Shown: positions 56,156 through 64,000 of the stretch, piece by piece
How positions within the stretch are numbered: the first letter of the stretch is position 1
How the letters are laid out: each line of letters begins with the position of its first letter
NCBI RefSeq assembly: GCF_002887815.1
Contig: NZ_PDHO01000006.1
Location: 62,001-126,000, forward strand
DNA: 64,000 nt
Reading direction: 5' to 3'
From: Mycobacterium sp. ENV421
Lineage (GTDB): Bacteria > Actinomycetota > Actinomycetes > Mycobacteriales > Mycobacteriaceae
Notes under the pieces: generated by a model
What the model saw: only the letters and a program-made list of their open reading frames with translations
Database searches by the model: none
Told to the model about the DNA's origin: nothing
Program-made: the position numbers and the translations under genes

Positions 56156-57088
56156 ATGCGACGGCATCTGTCGATGCTGGTCACCGGCACCGCGGCGGCA
56201 GTGATCGGCGTTCTGGTAGCTGCCTCATCCGCTCAGGTGAACGCCGGCCCGAGCGACGCAGCCGCCCGCCCGGTGAACCTGCTGTCCGCTGATCCGAACG
56301 CCGTCGCGCAGGCGCCCGCCCTCAGTCCGCTGCCCGATGCGCCGCCGGACCCCTCGACCAACCTCGATATGCGCGCCAAAGAAGCGGCCTCGGAGGCCGC
56401 GCAGGACGGCGCGGACATCAGTTTCACCCTGCTCGACCGCACCACCGGACGGGTCCTCAAGGGCGGTGACGACGCTCCCTTCCCGGTCGCCTCGGTGAGC
56501 AAACTGTTCATCGCCGACGACCTACTGCTGCAGGTGGCCAAGGGTCAGCGCCAGCTCACCCCGGCAGAGCAGCAGTCCTTCGACGTCATGCTGCGGTCCT
56601 CCGACGACAGCGCGGCCGAAGTGTTCTGGGGCGAGAGCGGCGGCAGCGCGATCATCAGCAGGGTCACCGCGCGATACGGACTGACCTCGACGAGTGCGCC
56701 GTATGACGGCAACTGGTGGAACACCATGAGCACCACCGCCGACCTGGTCCGGTATTACGACATGCTGCTCGACGGTGCAGGCGGCCTGCCCGCCTCGCAG
56801 GCGGCGGTCATCCTCGGCGACCTCTCGGCATCCACCCCCACCGGCTCCGACGGCTACCCGCAGCGGTTCGGCATCCCCGACGGGCTGTTCGCGGAACCCG
56901 TTGCGGTCAAACAAGGTTGGATGTGCTGCTGGAACGGCGGCAACTGGCTGCACATGTCTACCGGGGTGATCGGACCGGATCGGCGTTTCGTGCTGGCCAT
57001 GGCCTCCCTGCAGCCGGTCGACGACGCGACCGCGCGCAGCACCATGACCCAAGCCGTCAAGACGATGTTCCCCAGCGGGCGGATCTGA
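56156..57088 (+). CDS. Exported serine-hydrolase-like protein, LppW-related
   Basis: The 310-residue protein is a beta-lactamase/DD-peptidase-fold relative in the Rv2905 (lppW) position. It has a signal peptide, a Pro-rich linker and a domain from about 85 with FPVASVSKLFIADDLL, so the SxxK motif is intact (SVSK); a downstream RSSDDSA segment may provide the second motif, and KQGWMCC is the K-T/Q-G-like motif. Unlike LppW it has no clear lipobox (VAASSAQ instead), so it is likely secreted or released. GAGGAG, 6 bases before the ATG at 56156, supports that start over the ATG at 56150. Confidence 0.85.
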   Translation: MRRHLSMLVTGTAAAVIGVLVAASSAQVNAGPSDAAARPVNLLSADPNAVAQAPALSPLPDAPPDPSTNLDMRAKEAASEAAQDGADISFTLLDRTTGRVLKGGDDAPFPVASVSKLFIADDLLLQVAKGQRQLTPAEQQSFDVMLRSSDDSAAEVFWGESGGSAIISRVTARYGLTSTSAPYDGNWWNTMSTTADLVRYYDMLLDGAGGLPASQAAVILGDLSASTPTGSDGYPQRFGIPDGLFAEPVAVKQGWMCCWNGGNWLHMSTGVIGPDRRFVLAMASLQPVDDATARSTMTQAVKTMFPSGRI

Positions 57089-57101
57089 CGGCACCCCGCT
57101 G

Positions 57102-59306
57102 TCAACGACGCGGCGGTCTCGGCGGCGGCTGACGGAATTCGGCCCGAGCACGGAATGGCCGGGTCGGTTCATTGCCGACCGTCGCTGCCACCGCGGTCGT
57201 GTTCGCCATCGGGCTGGCGAGCCGCGTCGTCGGCGCGGTCGGGCTGGCGGCGCGTCGCGGTCCGAGCACCAGCGGGCGGGTTGCCTGGGCGCTCTCGTCG
57301 TCGTTCTGTTCGAGCACACTGCGTGCGATCCGCTCGATCGCACCCTGCACCTGCATGCGGTCGGGCCGGCCCTCGAATGCGGGCGACCGGGTGAGGGTGT
57401 CGGTGATCCAGCTCGCGAGCATGTTGCGGGCGTGATTCACTTCCGCGGCGCCGGCCGGGGTGAGCCAGAGCTGATCCCCGCTGCGCTGGGCGTAGCCGTT
57501 CGCGACCAGCCGGTCGAACGTCGGCTCGAGGATCTCGACCGGCACCCGGTGGTGGGCGGCCACGGCGCTGAGGTCCGCTGTGCCGGCCACCTGCGCATGC
57601 CGGTAAATCCGCAACGCGGCCCACATCAACGGGACGTCGAGGCGGGTGCCGCCCGCCCGGGCCAGAGCAGGCAGGTGCTGGCCGCGACTTTCCCGCAGCA
57701 GCCGGCTGACCGCGACCTCCAGCACTTTCTCGGCCGGTTCGGTGGTCGGCATGCCGAAGCCTTCGCCGAGGTCGGTGCTGCCGGTGGCGGCCGCGTCGCG
57801 CAGTGGCACCTGCTTGAGGAACAGCGCCAGCACGAAGCCGACGATCGCGACCGGCGCCGCGAAAAGGAACACCTTGCTCAGGGAGTCGGCGTAGGCGTCG
57901 ACGATCGGCGCGGCCGCCGTAGGCGACAGCTTGTGCAACGCCTGCGGTGACTGCGCGACCTCGGGCGAGGCACCGCTGGCCGCCAGGGCCGCAGGCAGCC
58001 GATCGGCCAGGAAGTTACTGAACAGCGAGCCGAAGATCGCGGCGCCGAACGAACTGCCGATGGTGCGGAAGAACGTGACGCCCGAGGTGGCCACGCCCAG
58101 GTCGGTGAAGTCGACGGTGTTCTGCACGGTCAGGATGAGGACCTGCATGCTCAACCCGATGCCGGCGCCAAGGATCAGCAGGTCCAGCGACTGCACAAGC
58201 GTCGAGGTGTGCGCGTCCATCAGCGACAGCAGGACGAACCCGACCGCCATGATCGCGGTGCCCGCGACCGGGAAGATCTTGTAGCGCCCGGTGCGGCCGA
58301 CGATCACACCACTGGTCAGTGAGGTGGCCAGCAGGCCGGCGACCATCGGCAGGGTGTGCAGGCCGGACACAGTGGCCGATACGCCGTCGACGAACTGCAT
58401 ATAGGTCGGCAGGAACGTCAGCGCCCCGAGCATCGCGAATCCGACGACGAACGACAGCACGCAGCACACCGTGAACACCGGGTCGGCGAACAGCCGGATC
58501 GGCAGAATCGGCTCCGCGGCCCGCTTTTCGACGAACACGAAGGCCACCAGAATCGCCACCGAGCCGACGAACAGGCCGATGATCGTCGGCGAACCCCACG
58601 GGTAGGTGGTGCCACCCCAGCTGGTGGCCAAGGTCAGACCGGCCGCGCCGAGACCCACCAGCACGATGCCCGGATAGTCGATGACCGGCCGGGAGGTACG
58701 GCCCAGCGCCGGAATCGCCACCGCCGCCACCGCGAGCACCACCACCGCGACCGGCACGTTGACCCAGAACGCCCACCGCCACCCCAGGTGGTCGGTGAAC
58801 AGCCCACCCAACAACGGTCCGACGACGGTGGTGACACCGAACACCGCGCCCAGCGCGCCCTGGTAGCGGCCGCGTTCACGCAGCGGGATCACTTCGCCGA
58901 TGACCGCGACCGCGGTGACGGTGATCGCGCCGCCGCCGATGCCCTGCAATGCGCGCGAGGCGACCAGCATCGTCATCGATCCGGCCAAGCCGCACAGCAC
59001 CGAGCCGGCGAGGAAGAACAGCACGGCGGCCTGGAAAACCGGTTTGCGGCCGAAGGTGTCGCCGAGCTTGCCGACGACTGCGGTCACGATCGTCGAGGCC
59101 AGCAGGTAACTGGTGACGACCCACGATTGGTGACCGGCTCCGCCGAGATCAGCGACGACGGTGGGCAGTGCGGTTGCGACGATGGTCTGGTCGAGGGCGG
59201 CCAGCAGCATGCCGAGCACCACGGCGAGGAAGACGAAGTTGCGCTGCCGGCCCGTCACCTGCGCAGCCGCCGGTGCTGGCGGAGCGCCGGTGGATGGACG
59301 ATTCAC
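57102..59306 (-). CDS. DHA2-family drug exporter fused to a C-terminal winged-helix domain
   Basis: The 734-residue protein has 14 transmembrane helices with DHA2 motifs (LDQTIVATALPTVVADLGG and GVTTVVGPLLGGLFTDHLGW), then a cytosolic tail of about 230 residues. The tail holds a winged-helix-like module (SAVAAHHRVPVEILEPTFDRLVANGYAQRSGDQLWLTPAGAAEV, quoted in part) and a Pro/Arg-rich end. Such exporter-regulator fusions are unusual. The tail could bind a drug, DNA or a partner, but no data are visible. GTG start. M. tuberculosis Rv1877 has a comparable long tail (recalled). Confidence 0.9.
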   Translation of the reverse strand: MNRPSTGAPPAPAAAQVTGRQRNFVFLAVVLGMLLAALDQTIVATALPTVVADLGGAGHQSWVVTSYLLASTIVTAVVGKLGDTFGRKPVFQAAVLFFLAGSVLCGLAGSMTMLVASRALQGIGGGAITVTAVAVIGEVIPLRERGRYQGALGAVFGVTTVVGPLLGGLFTDHLGWRWAFWVNVPVAVVVLAVAAVAIPALGRTSRPVIDYPGIVLVGLGAAGLTLATSWGGTTYPWGSPTIIGLFVGSVAILVAFVFVEKRAAEPILPIRLFADPVFTVCCVLSFVVGFAMLGALTFLPTYMQFVDGVSATVSGLHTLPMVAGLLATSLTSGVIVGRTGRYKIFPVAGTAIMAVGFVLLSLMDAHTSTLVQSLDLLILGAGIGLSMQVLILTVQNTVDFTDLGVATSGVTFFRTIGSSFGAAIFGSLFSNFLADRLPAALAASGASPEVAQSPQALHKLSPTAAAPIVDAYADSLSKVFLFAAPVAIVGFVLALFLKQVPLRDAAATGSTDLGEGFGMPTTEPAEKVLEVAVSRLLRESRGQHLPALARAGGTRLDVPLMWAALRIYRHAQVAGTADLSAVAAHHRVPVEILEPTFDRLVANGYAQRSGDQLWLTPAGAAEVNHARNMLASWITDTLTRSPAFEGRPDRMQVQGAIERIARSVLEQNDDESAQATRPLVLGPRRAASPTAPTTRLASPMANTTAVAATVGNEPTRPFRARAEFRQPPPRPPRR

Positions 59307-59363
59307 GCTGTTCTCAATACCCTGCCGCGAGCTTCGGTAACCTGCGCCGCGCCGTGCTCTCAG

Positions 59364-60086
59364 TCACCGATCCCGGGTCGCTTCGCTTTCGCCCGTCGAA
59401 CCACCGAGCAGGTCCGGGCGACGCTCCCGCGTCCGCTGCAGCGCCTGTTCGTGGCGCCAGGCCGCGACCTTGCCGTGGTCCCCGGAGAGCAGTACCTCCG
59501 GGACCGGCAGCTCACGCCAGGTCGGCGGACGGGTGTAGCTCGGGCCTTCGAGCAGACCGTCTTTTTCCGGCGAGTGCGAATCGTCCTGGTGCGAGCGCGG
59601 ATTGCCCATCACGTTGGGTAGCAGCCGGACCACCGCCTCGATCATCACCAGCGCCGCGACCTCACCACCGGCCAGCACGTAGTCCCCGATCGAGACCTCC
59701 TCGACCCGCATTCGCCGCCGCGCGTCCTCGGCGACCCGCTGGTCGATGCCTTCGTAACGGCCACAGGCGAACACCAGATGCCGCTCCGCCGTCCAGGCTT
59801 GGGCGTCGTTCTGGGTGAACAGCCGTCCCGCCGGCGTCGGGATCACGAGAACTGTTTCCTCGGTGCAGATCTCGTCGAGTGCCTCACCCCAGACCGGGGC
59901 CTTCATCACCATGCCGGGGCCGCCGCCGTACGGGGCGTCGTCCACCGAGTGGTGCACGTCGCGGGTCCAGCGACGCAGATCGTGCACGGCGAAGTCCACG
60001 ATGCCGGACTCGATCGCCTTGCCGGGCAACGACTGTCGTACCGGGTCGAGGTACTCGGGGAAGATCGAGATGACGTCAATCCGCAC
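59364..60086 (-). CDS. trmD: tRNA (guanine-37 N1)-methyltransferase
   Basis: TrmD methylates G37 and prevents frameshifts. The 240-residue knotted SPOUT enzyme has YGGGPGMVMKAPVWGEALDE, ACGRYEGIDQRV, and GDYVLAGGEVAALVMIEAV around the trefoil knot. GTG start. It is 11 bases from rimM in the khpA-rpsP-rimM-trmD order common in actinobacteria. Confidence 0.96.
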   Translation of the reverse strand: MRIDVISIFPEYLDPVRQSLPGKAIESGIVDFAVHDLRRWTRDVHHSVDDAPYGGGPGMVMKAPVWGEALDEICTEETVLVIPTPAGRLFTQNDAQAWTAERHLVFACGRYEGIDQRVAEDARRRMRVEEVSIGDYVLAGGEVAALVMIEAVVRLLPNVMGNPRSHQDDSHSPEKDGLLEGPSYTRPPTWRELPVPEVLLSGDHGKVAAWRHEQALQRTRERRPDLLGGSTGESEATRDR

Positions 60087-60097
60087 GGGCGCGCACC

Positions 60098-60628
60098 CTA
60101 TTCCAGGCCGTCCAGATCCAAAAGGCCGTCGGGAGGGTCGATTTCGACGATCCCGTCGGCCAGCGACACCGACACGACGATCGCCCCGACGAACGGCACC
60201 AGCACTTCGGTTCCGTCCGCTCCGCGCACCGCCAGCAGTTCCGCGCCCGCGGTGTGCAGCACTTCACTGATCGAGCCGACGACGCGGCCGTCGACGGTCC
60301 GCACCGTCAGCCCTTCGAGCTGATGGTCGTAGAACTCGTCGGGATCATCGATGGGAGGAAGTTCAGCGGAGTCGACGACGAACAGGTGGCCGCGCAATGC
60401 GTCGGCCGCATTGCGGTCGGACACCCCGCGCAGCCGCACCAGCAGACGCCCGCCGTGCGGCCGAACCGACTCGACGACGACGTCTTGACCGCCCTCACCG
60501 CGAGATGGCCGCAGCCGCAACCGGTTTCCGACAGCGAACCGCCCTTCGGGGTCGTCGGTGCGGACGTCGACCACCAGTTCCCCGGTGATCCCGTGAGCCT
60601 TGGCCACCCGCCCGGCGACGAGTTCCAT
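60098..60628 (-). CDS. rimM: 16S rRNA-processing protein RimM
   Basis: RimM binds S19 and matures the 30S head. The 176-residue protein has an N-terminal RimM barrel ([20 protein letters not shown]) and a PRC-barrel C-terminus ([11 protein letters not shown]). It sits 6 bases after khpA and before trmD. Confidence 0.95.
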   Translation of the reverse strand: MELVAGRVAKAHGITGELVVDVRTDDPEGRFAVGNRLRLRPSRGEGGQDVVVESVRPHGGRLLVRLRGVSDRNAADALRGHLFVVDSAELPPIDDPDEFYDHQLEGLTVRTVDGRVVGSISEVLHTAGAELLAVRGADGTEVLVPFVGAIVVSVSLADGIVEIDPPDGLLDLDGLE

Positions 60629-60634
60629 CGTCAG

Positions 60635-60877
60635 CTACTGGTCGGTGTCCACCACGTCGACGCGGATACCCCGGCCGCCGATACCGGCGACCAGGGTGCG
60701 CAACGCAGTCGCGGTGCGACCGCCACGGCCGATCACCTTGCCGAGGTCCTCGGGGTGGACGTGGACCTCAACCGTGCGTCCCCGCCGGTTGGTGACCATG
60801 TCGACGCGGACATCGTCAGGATTGTCGACGATCCCGCGGACCAGATGCTCCACGGCGTCGACGACGACCGAACTCAT
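60635..60877 (-). CDS. khpA: KH-domain RNA-binding protein KhpA
   Basis: The 80-residue protein is a single KH domain with the RNA-binding loop [15 protein letters not shown]. KhpA-type proteins bind small RNAs and affect cell length and division in Gram-positives. Its ATG overlaps the rpsP stop by 4 bases, so it is coupled to S16. Confidence 0.94.
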   Translation of the reverse strand: MSSVVVDAVEHLVRGIVDNPDDVRVDMVTNRRGRTVEVHVHPEDLGKVIGRGGRTATALRTLVAGIGGRGIRVDVVDTDQ

Positions 60878-61350
60878 TCTGCGGCGGCCTCAGTGGACTC
60901 GGCAGCCTCGGCGACCGGCTCAGCGGCGGGCTCGGCCTCAGCGGCGTCGGCCTTCTTGGCCGGGGCCTTCTTCTTCTTGGCCTGGGTGGCCTCGCCACCG
61001 GGGGCGCCGTCGGCCTCGGCCAGCGCGGCGTTGAACAGGTCCAGCTTGCTGGGCTTGGGCTCCTTGACCTTCAGCGTGCCCTCGGCACCGGGCAGACCCT
61101 TGAACTTCTGCCAGTCACCGGTGATCTTCAGCAGGTTGAGAACCGGCTCGGTGGGCTGGGCGCCAACAGACAGCCAGTACTGCGCGCGCTCGGAATCGAT
61201 CTCGATCAGGCTCGGCTCTTCCTTCGGGTGGTAGCGGCCGATGACCTCGATCGAGCGGCCGTCGCGGCGGGTGCGCGCGTCGGCGACAGCGATGCGGTAC
61301 TGGGGGTTGCGGATCTTGCCAAGCCGGGTGAGCTTGATCTTGACAGCCAT
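60874..61350 (-). CDS. rpsP: 30S ribosomal protein S16 with long Ala/Lys-rich tail
   Basis: The first 80 residues are canonical S16 ([30 protein letters not shown], quoted in part). The tail, about 115-158, is unusually long and low in complexity ([21 protein letters not shown]). Such tails are common in mycobacterial S16 and may reach out of the ribosome. Operon head for khpA-rimM-trmD. Confidence 0.97.
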   Translation of the reverse strand: MAVKIKLTRLGKIRNPQYRIAVADARTRRDGRSIEVIGRYHPKEEPSLIEIDSERAQYWLSVGAQPTEPVLNLLKITGDWQKFKGLPGAEGTLKVKEPKPSKLDLFNAALAEADGAPGGEATQAKKKKAPAKKADAAEAEPAAEPVAEAAESTEAAAE

Positions 61351-61533
61351 GAACTAACTCCTGTGGGTATCACGCTGCAATTCAGCGATGCCGGCGGATT
61401 GCCGGATCCGGTTTTGCCTCGCGTGCGTGACCAGCCGGCGGCCCATCCATAACGGAAGCCGCGGTCGGACAGCCACCGATTGTGCCAGACGGCCCTGGTC
61501 AGGTGTTAATCGCGCGACCTGGCGCCGGCCGGA

Positions 61534-61950
61534 TCAGACGATCTTCTGGATGCACTTCTGCTCGACGCGCCGCGTCATCCGCCAGCCGTCGGGGGTACGC
61601 ACGAACGCGTCGTCGTACCAGAGCCCGCAGAACATGATCTGGCCGTCGTCGCCGAGCGCCATCGGGTTGAACAGGATCGTCCGCGATGTCGCGGTGTCGC
61701 CGTCGAGCCGGATGTCGAAGTTTCCGAGCATGTGGAAATAGGCCGGAAAATTGGGCAGCACCTCGGCCAGCCAAGCCTTGACGTCGGGAAAGGTGCCCGC
61801 GATCCCGCCGAGTTCGGTGTAGTCGATGTGGGCGTCCGGGGTGAAAACACGATCGAGGTCGTCGAAGCGGCGGCTGTCGATCGCCGTCGAGTAGTCGACC
61901 AGCAGCTGCTGGATCTCCATCCGATCCGACATCTCTTCAAGGCTCAGCAT
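61534..61950 (-). CDS. SnoaL-like NTF2-fold protein (Rv2910c-like)
   Basis: The 138-residue protein has a cone-shaped NTF2 fold with the SnoaL_4-type motifs EIQQLLVDYSTAIDSRRFDDL and DVKAWLAEVLPNF, and a polar cavity with His and Asp. It could be a small hydrolase, isomerase or a ligand-binding protein; the ligand is unknown. M. tuberculosis has the same gene next to rpsP. It is followed by a gap of 183 bases to the rpsP promoter. Confidence 0.88.
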   Translation of the reverse strand: MLSLEEMSDRMEIQQLLVDYSTAIDSRRFDDLDRVFTPDAHIDYTELGGIAGTFPDVKAWLAEVLPNFPAYFHMLGNFDIRLDGDTATSRTILFNPMALGDDGQIMFCGLWYDDAFVRTPDGWRMTRRVEQKCIQKIV

Positions 61951-62017
61951 GCGCGTGATTCAACACCTGATCGGCGGGCGCGGCGGGCGTGGTCCACACC
62001 TGCGGGACACTTTCTAC

Positions 62018-62036
62018 TAAGGTTTGCCTAACCAAA
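62018..62036 (+). promoter_or_regulatory. IdeR (iron) box upstream of the diflavin reductase
   Basis: TAAGGTTTGCCTAACCAAA matches 15 of 19 bases of the IdeR consensus I recall, TTAGGTTAGGCTAACCTAA, including both GGTT/AACC halves. It lies 17-35 bases before the GTG start. IdeR bound here would block transcription in iron-replete cells. Confidence 0.7.
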
Positions 62037-62052
62037 TCAGATCGGAGCAGGT

Positions 62053-63687
62053 GTGGTGGAGCGACCCGGTTTCTCGGTGATCATCGGCTACGCCAGCGAC
62101 ATGGGCACCGCCGAGTACATCGCCATGCAACTCGCCGACGCGATCAAAGAAGCCGGGATCGACGCCACCGAGACCGAGCTCAACGAGGTGGCTGTTGACG
62201 AGGTCCGGGCCGCGACCCACATGATCGTGGTGGCCTCGACGTTCGGTGAGGGTGAGGTCCCCGACAACGGCACCGTGTTCTGGGAGGAGCTGGCGGCATC
62301 CGACGCCCGGCTCGACGGGCTGGGATACGCGGTCCTGGCGCTGGGCGACAGCTCTTACGAAATGTTCTGCAACGCCGGCCGGATCATCGATGCCCGCCTC
62401 GCCGAACTGGGTGCCCACGCGCTGGCCGCGCGCGCCGAATACGACTGCTACCGGGAGGGCGACGCCCGCGAGTGGATCGCCGACATCGCCAAGATCCTCA
62501 TCGAGGCGGCCGCCGCCGCACCCGCCGCAGCAGAACCCACCGCCCCGAAGGCGGCACCGCACCGCCGTCACGAAGCCAGCCCGTGGACCGACGCGAATCC
62601 CTTCACCTCGACCGCCCTGGTGAACCGGCCGCTGACGGCACCGGAGTCCGACAAGGAGGTCCGCCACATCGAGTTGGACCTCGCGGATTCCGGAATCACC
62701 TATCAGGCCGGCGATTCGGTGGCCGTGCATCCGGTCAACAATCCCGCGCTCGTCGAGGCCGTGCTGGCCAAGCTCGGAGTCGACGGCTCCTACGTCGCCG
62801 CGGGCAGCGATCGGCCGCTGGGCGAACTGCTCGCGGGCCACCTCGACATCTGCTCTCCGTCGCGGGCGTTGCAGGCGCTGGTCGCGGCCCGCACCGACGA
62901 CACCGAGGCCGCGGCGGCGCTGCGCTCCCCCGACCCCGCGGTGGTGTCGTCCTGGTTGTACGGCCGCGACGTGCTCGACCTGCTGCTTCTCACCGAACTG
63001 TCGGTCGACGAGGTACTGGAAGCGTTGCGGCCCTTGCAGTTTCGCGACTACTCGATCGCCTCGAGTCCCCTGGTCCATCCGGATCGGCTGCATCTGACGG
63101 TGGCGACCGTGCGTTACCACTGCCGCGGCCGCGCCCGCGGAGGCGTCGCCTCCACATTTCTGGCCGACAGAGTCTCCGGTCGGCAGTCCGTGCGAATTCA
63201 CCTGCGGCCCAACCACAATTTCCGGCTACCCGCCCCGGATGTACCGATCATCATGGTCGGACCGGGAACCGGCATCGCACCGTTCCGCGCGTTCCTGCAC
63301 GAACGCCAGGCGACCGCTGCGCCGGGCAGATCGTGGCTGTTCTTCGGCGACCGGCGGCGGCACACCGATTTCCTCTATGGCGACGAGCTCACGCGATTCC
63401 ACGAATCCGGTGCACTGACCCGACTGGATCTGGCCTTCTCGCGCGAGAGTGCCGGGCCGAAAACCTACGTCCAGCACCGCATGAAGGACAACGCGCGGGA
63501 GCTGTTCGGGTGGCTCGAAAGCGGAGCGCACCTGTATGTGTGCGGGGACGCCGAGCGGATGGCCAAGGACGTCGACGCCGCCCTGCACGAGATCGTCGCC
63601 GAGGCCGGTGACATGGACGCCGCCGCCGCGCACTCCTACGTGAACGAACTGATCAAAGCCCACCGGTACGTACGCGACGTCTACTGA
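62053..63687 (+). CDS. NADPH-dependent diflavin reductase (CPR/CysJ-like)
   Basis: The 544-residue protein has an FMN flavodoxin domain (about 8-150: YASDMGTAEYIAMQLA, STFGEGEVPDNG, LGDSSYEMFCNAG), a connecting and FAD domain (about 185-390: RDYSIASSP), and an NADPH domain (390-544: GPGTGIAPFRAFLHER, YVCGDAERM). It ends in RYVRDVY, whose Tyr would stack on FAD. Such proteins pass electrons from NADPH to cytochrome P450, sulfite reductase or an iron-siderophore. The upstream IdeR box suggests iron limitation as the signal, so a ferric-siderophore or heme-degradation partner is possible. No partner gene lies in the window. GTG start, with a second GTG 1 codon downstream. Confidence 0.92.
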   Translation: MVERPGFSVIIGYASDMGTAEYIAMQLADAIKEAGIDATETELNEVAVDEVRAATHMIVVASTFGEGEVPDNGTVFWEELAASDARLDGLGYAVLALGDSSYEMFCNAGRIIDARLAELGAHALAARAEYDCYREGDAREWIADIAKILIEAAAAAPAAAEPTAPKAAPHRRHEASPWTDANPFTSTALVNRPLTAPESDKEVRHIELDLADSGITYQAGDSVAVHPVNNPALVEAVLAKLGVDGSYVAAGSDRPLGELLAGHLDICSPSRALQALVAARTDDTEAAAALRSPDPAVVSSWLYGRDVLDLLLLTELSVDEVLEALRPLQFRDYSIASSPLVHPDRLHLTVATVRYHCRGRARGGVASTFLADRVSGRQSVRIHLRPNHNFRLPAPDVPIIMVGPGTGIAPFRAFLHERQATAAPGRSWLFFGDRRRHTDFLYGDELTRFHESGALTRLDLAFSRESAGPKTYVQHRMKDNARELFGWLESGAHLYVCGDAERMAKDVDAALHEIVAEAGDMDAAAAHSYVNELIKAHRYVRDVY

Positions 63688-63697
63688 CCGAGCGGGT

Positions 63698-63703
63698 TAG
63701 GCT
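63698..63703 (+). promoter_or_regulatory. -10 element of dacB2
   Basis: TAGGCT fits TANNNT and ends 8 bases before the dacB2 ATG, close to leaderless spacing. It lies just after the diflavin reductase stop codon. Confidence 0.4.
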
Positions 63704-63711
63704 CAGGGCCC

Positions 63712-64000
63712 ATGCGCAGACTTCTCGCGAGCCTGACCACGGCGCTCACCGTTTTGACGGCGACGGCAGGGATTGCCAACGCGGACACCATCGATCAGCC
63801 GCCGGGCTCGGTGCCGATCCCCGATGGACCCGCGCCCGCGTGGATCATCGCCGACATGAACACCGGCCAGGTGCTGGCCGGCCGTGACATGTACGCCGCG
63901 CACCCGCCGGCCAGCACGATCAAGACACTGCTGGCTCTCACCGCGCTGGACGAGCTGCCCGATCTGAATGCGACGGTGGTGGCCAACAACTCCGACACCC
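63712..64000 (+). CDS. dacB2: D-alanyl-D-alanine carboxypeptidase DacB2, 3'-truncated
   Basis: The gene runs off the right edge; 96 residues are visible. The N-terminus is a signal peptide (LLASLTTALTVLTATAGIANA) and the mature start holds APAWIIADMNTGQVLAGRD and the catalytic SxxK in PASTIKTLLA. DacB2 trims the terminal D-Ala from peptidoglycan stems. Syntenic with Rv2911. Confidence 0.93.
   Translation, partial: MRRLLASLTTALTVLTATAGIANADTIDQPPGSVPIPDGPAPAWIIADMNTGQVLAGRDMYAAHPPASTIKTLLALTALDELPDLNATVVANNSDT

Overview
The window is chromosomal DNA from a high-GC actinobacterium, almost certainly a non-tuberculous Mycobacterium (Mycolicibacterium-like). The evidence is MmpS/MmpL, the MPT83/MPT70-type fasciclin pair, a PBP-lipo lipoprotein, and a gene order that follows the M. 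tuberculosis Rv2861c-Rv2911 block: map, PBP-lipo, GNAT, ispG-rip1-dxr, mpt83/mpt70, DUF2631, rlmN-cdsA-frr-pyrH, amiC, tsf-rpsB, M23 peptidase, xerC, viuB, dprA-comM-yraN, DUF2469-rnhB-lepB, rplS, lppW-like, trmD-rimM-khpA-rpsP, SnoaL-like, dacB2. The M. tuberculosis comparison is from memory, not from a search. I saw no tRNA, rRNA, CRISPR array, insertion sequence or prophage.

Layout. 1-5.4 kb: the end of an amino-acid permease with a strong terminator, then a two-gene NAGGN (N-acetylglutaminylglutamine amide) osmoprotectant operon behind a SigF-like promoter. 5.5-12.8 kb: a lipoprotein, cobyric acid synthase, methionine aminopeptidase, DUF1707 protein, an orphan Rieske lipoprotein, a nitronate-monooxygenase-like protein, a DUF3892 protein and a MecA-like PBP lipoprotein. 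12.9-19 kb: a secreted GH16 glucanase-like protein, a GNAT protein and the ispG-rip1-dxr operon. 19-22.3 kb: tandem fasciclin proteins with a SigK-like promoter, a photolyase and DUF2631. 22.3-25.6 kb: pyrH-frr-cdsA-rlmN. 25.7-27.3 kb: a small membrane protein and a methyltransferase/MarR divergent pair with nested palindromes.

27.3-33.3 kb: a copper amine oxidase, an amine permease and a MacB-like ABC system, all on the minus strand and tightly packed. 33.4-36.7 kb: amidase and rpsB-tsf. 37-41.1 kb: M23-like protein, SelO, XerC and a bacterial ionotropic-glutamate-receptor-like channel. 41.2-45.2 kb: a 54-aa Cys-rich protein and a DUF156 (CsoR/CstR-family) repressor, divergent from an mmpS-mmpL pair across a perfect ATACCATA/TATGGTAT operator. 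45.2-49.2 kb: siderophore-interacting reductase and the dprA-comM-yraN operon. 49.3-53.5 kb: HAD phosphatase, an unknown protein, a 42-aa bridging ORF, an MFS exporter and a ROK regulator. 53.5-61.3 kb: housekeeping RNA, ribosome and secretion genes plus a DHA2 exporter fused to a winged helix. 61.5-64 kb: a SnoaL-like protein, a diflavin reductase behind a good IdeR-box match, and the start of a D,D-carboxypeptidase gene.

The most novel-looking items are the DUF156/Cys-rich/MmpSL locus, the glutamate-receptor-like channel, the iron-box-preceded diflavin reductase, the matched pair of DnaA-box-like sites and the amine oxidase/ABC cluster. Start codons were often moved inward from the longest ORF, using ribosome sites, leaderless -10 boxes, stop/start overlaps or essential N-terminal residues; reasons are given per gene.
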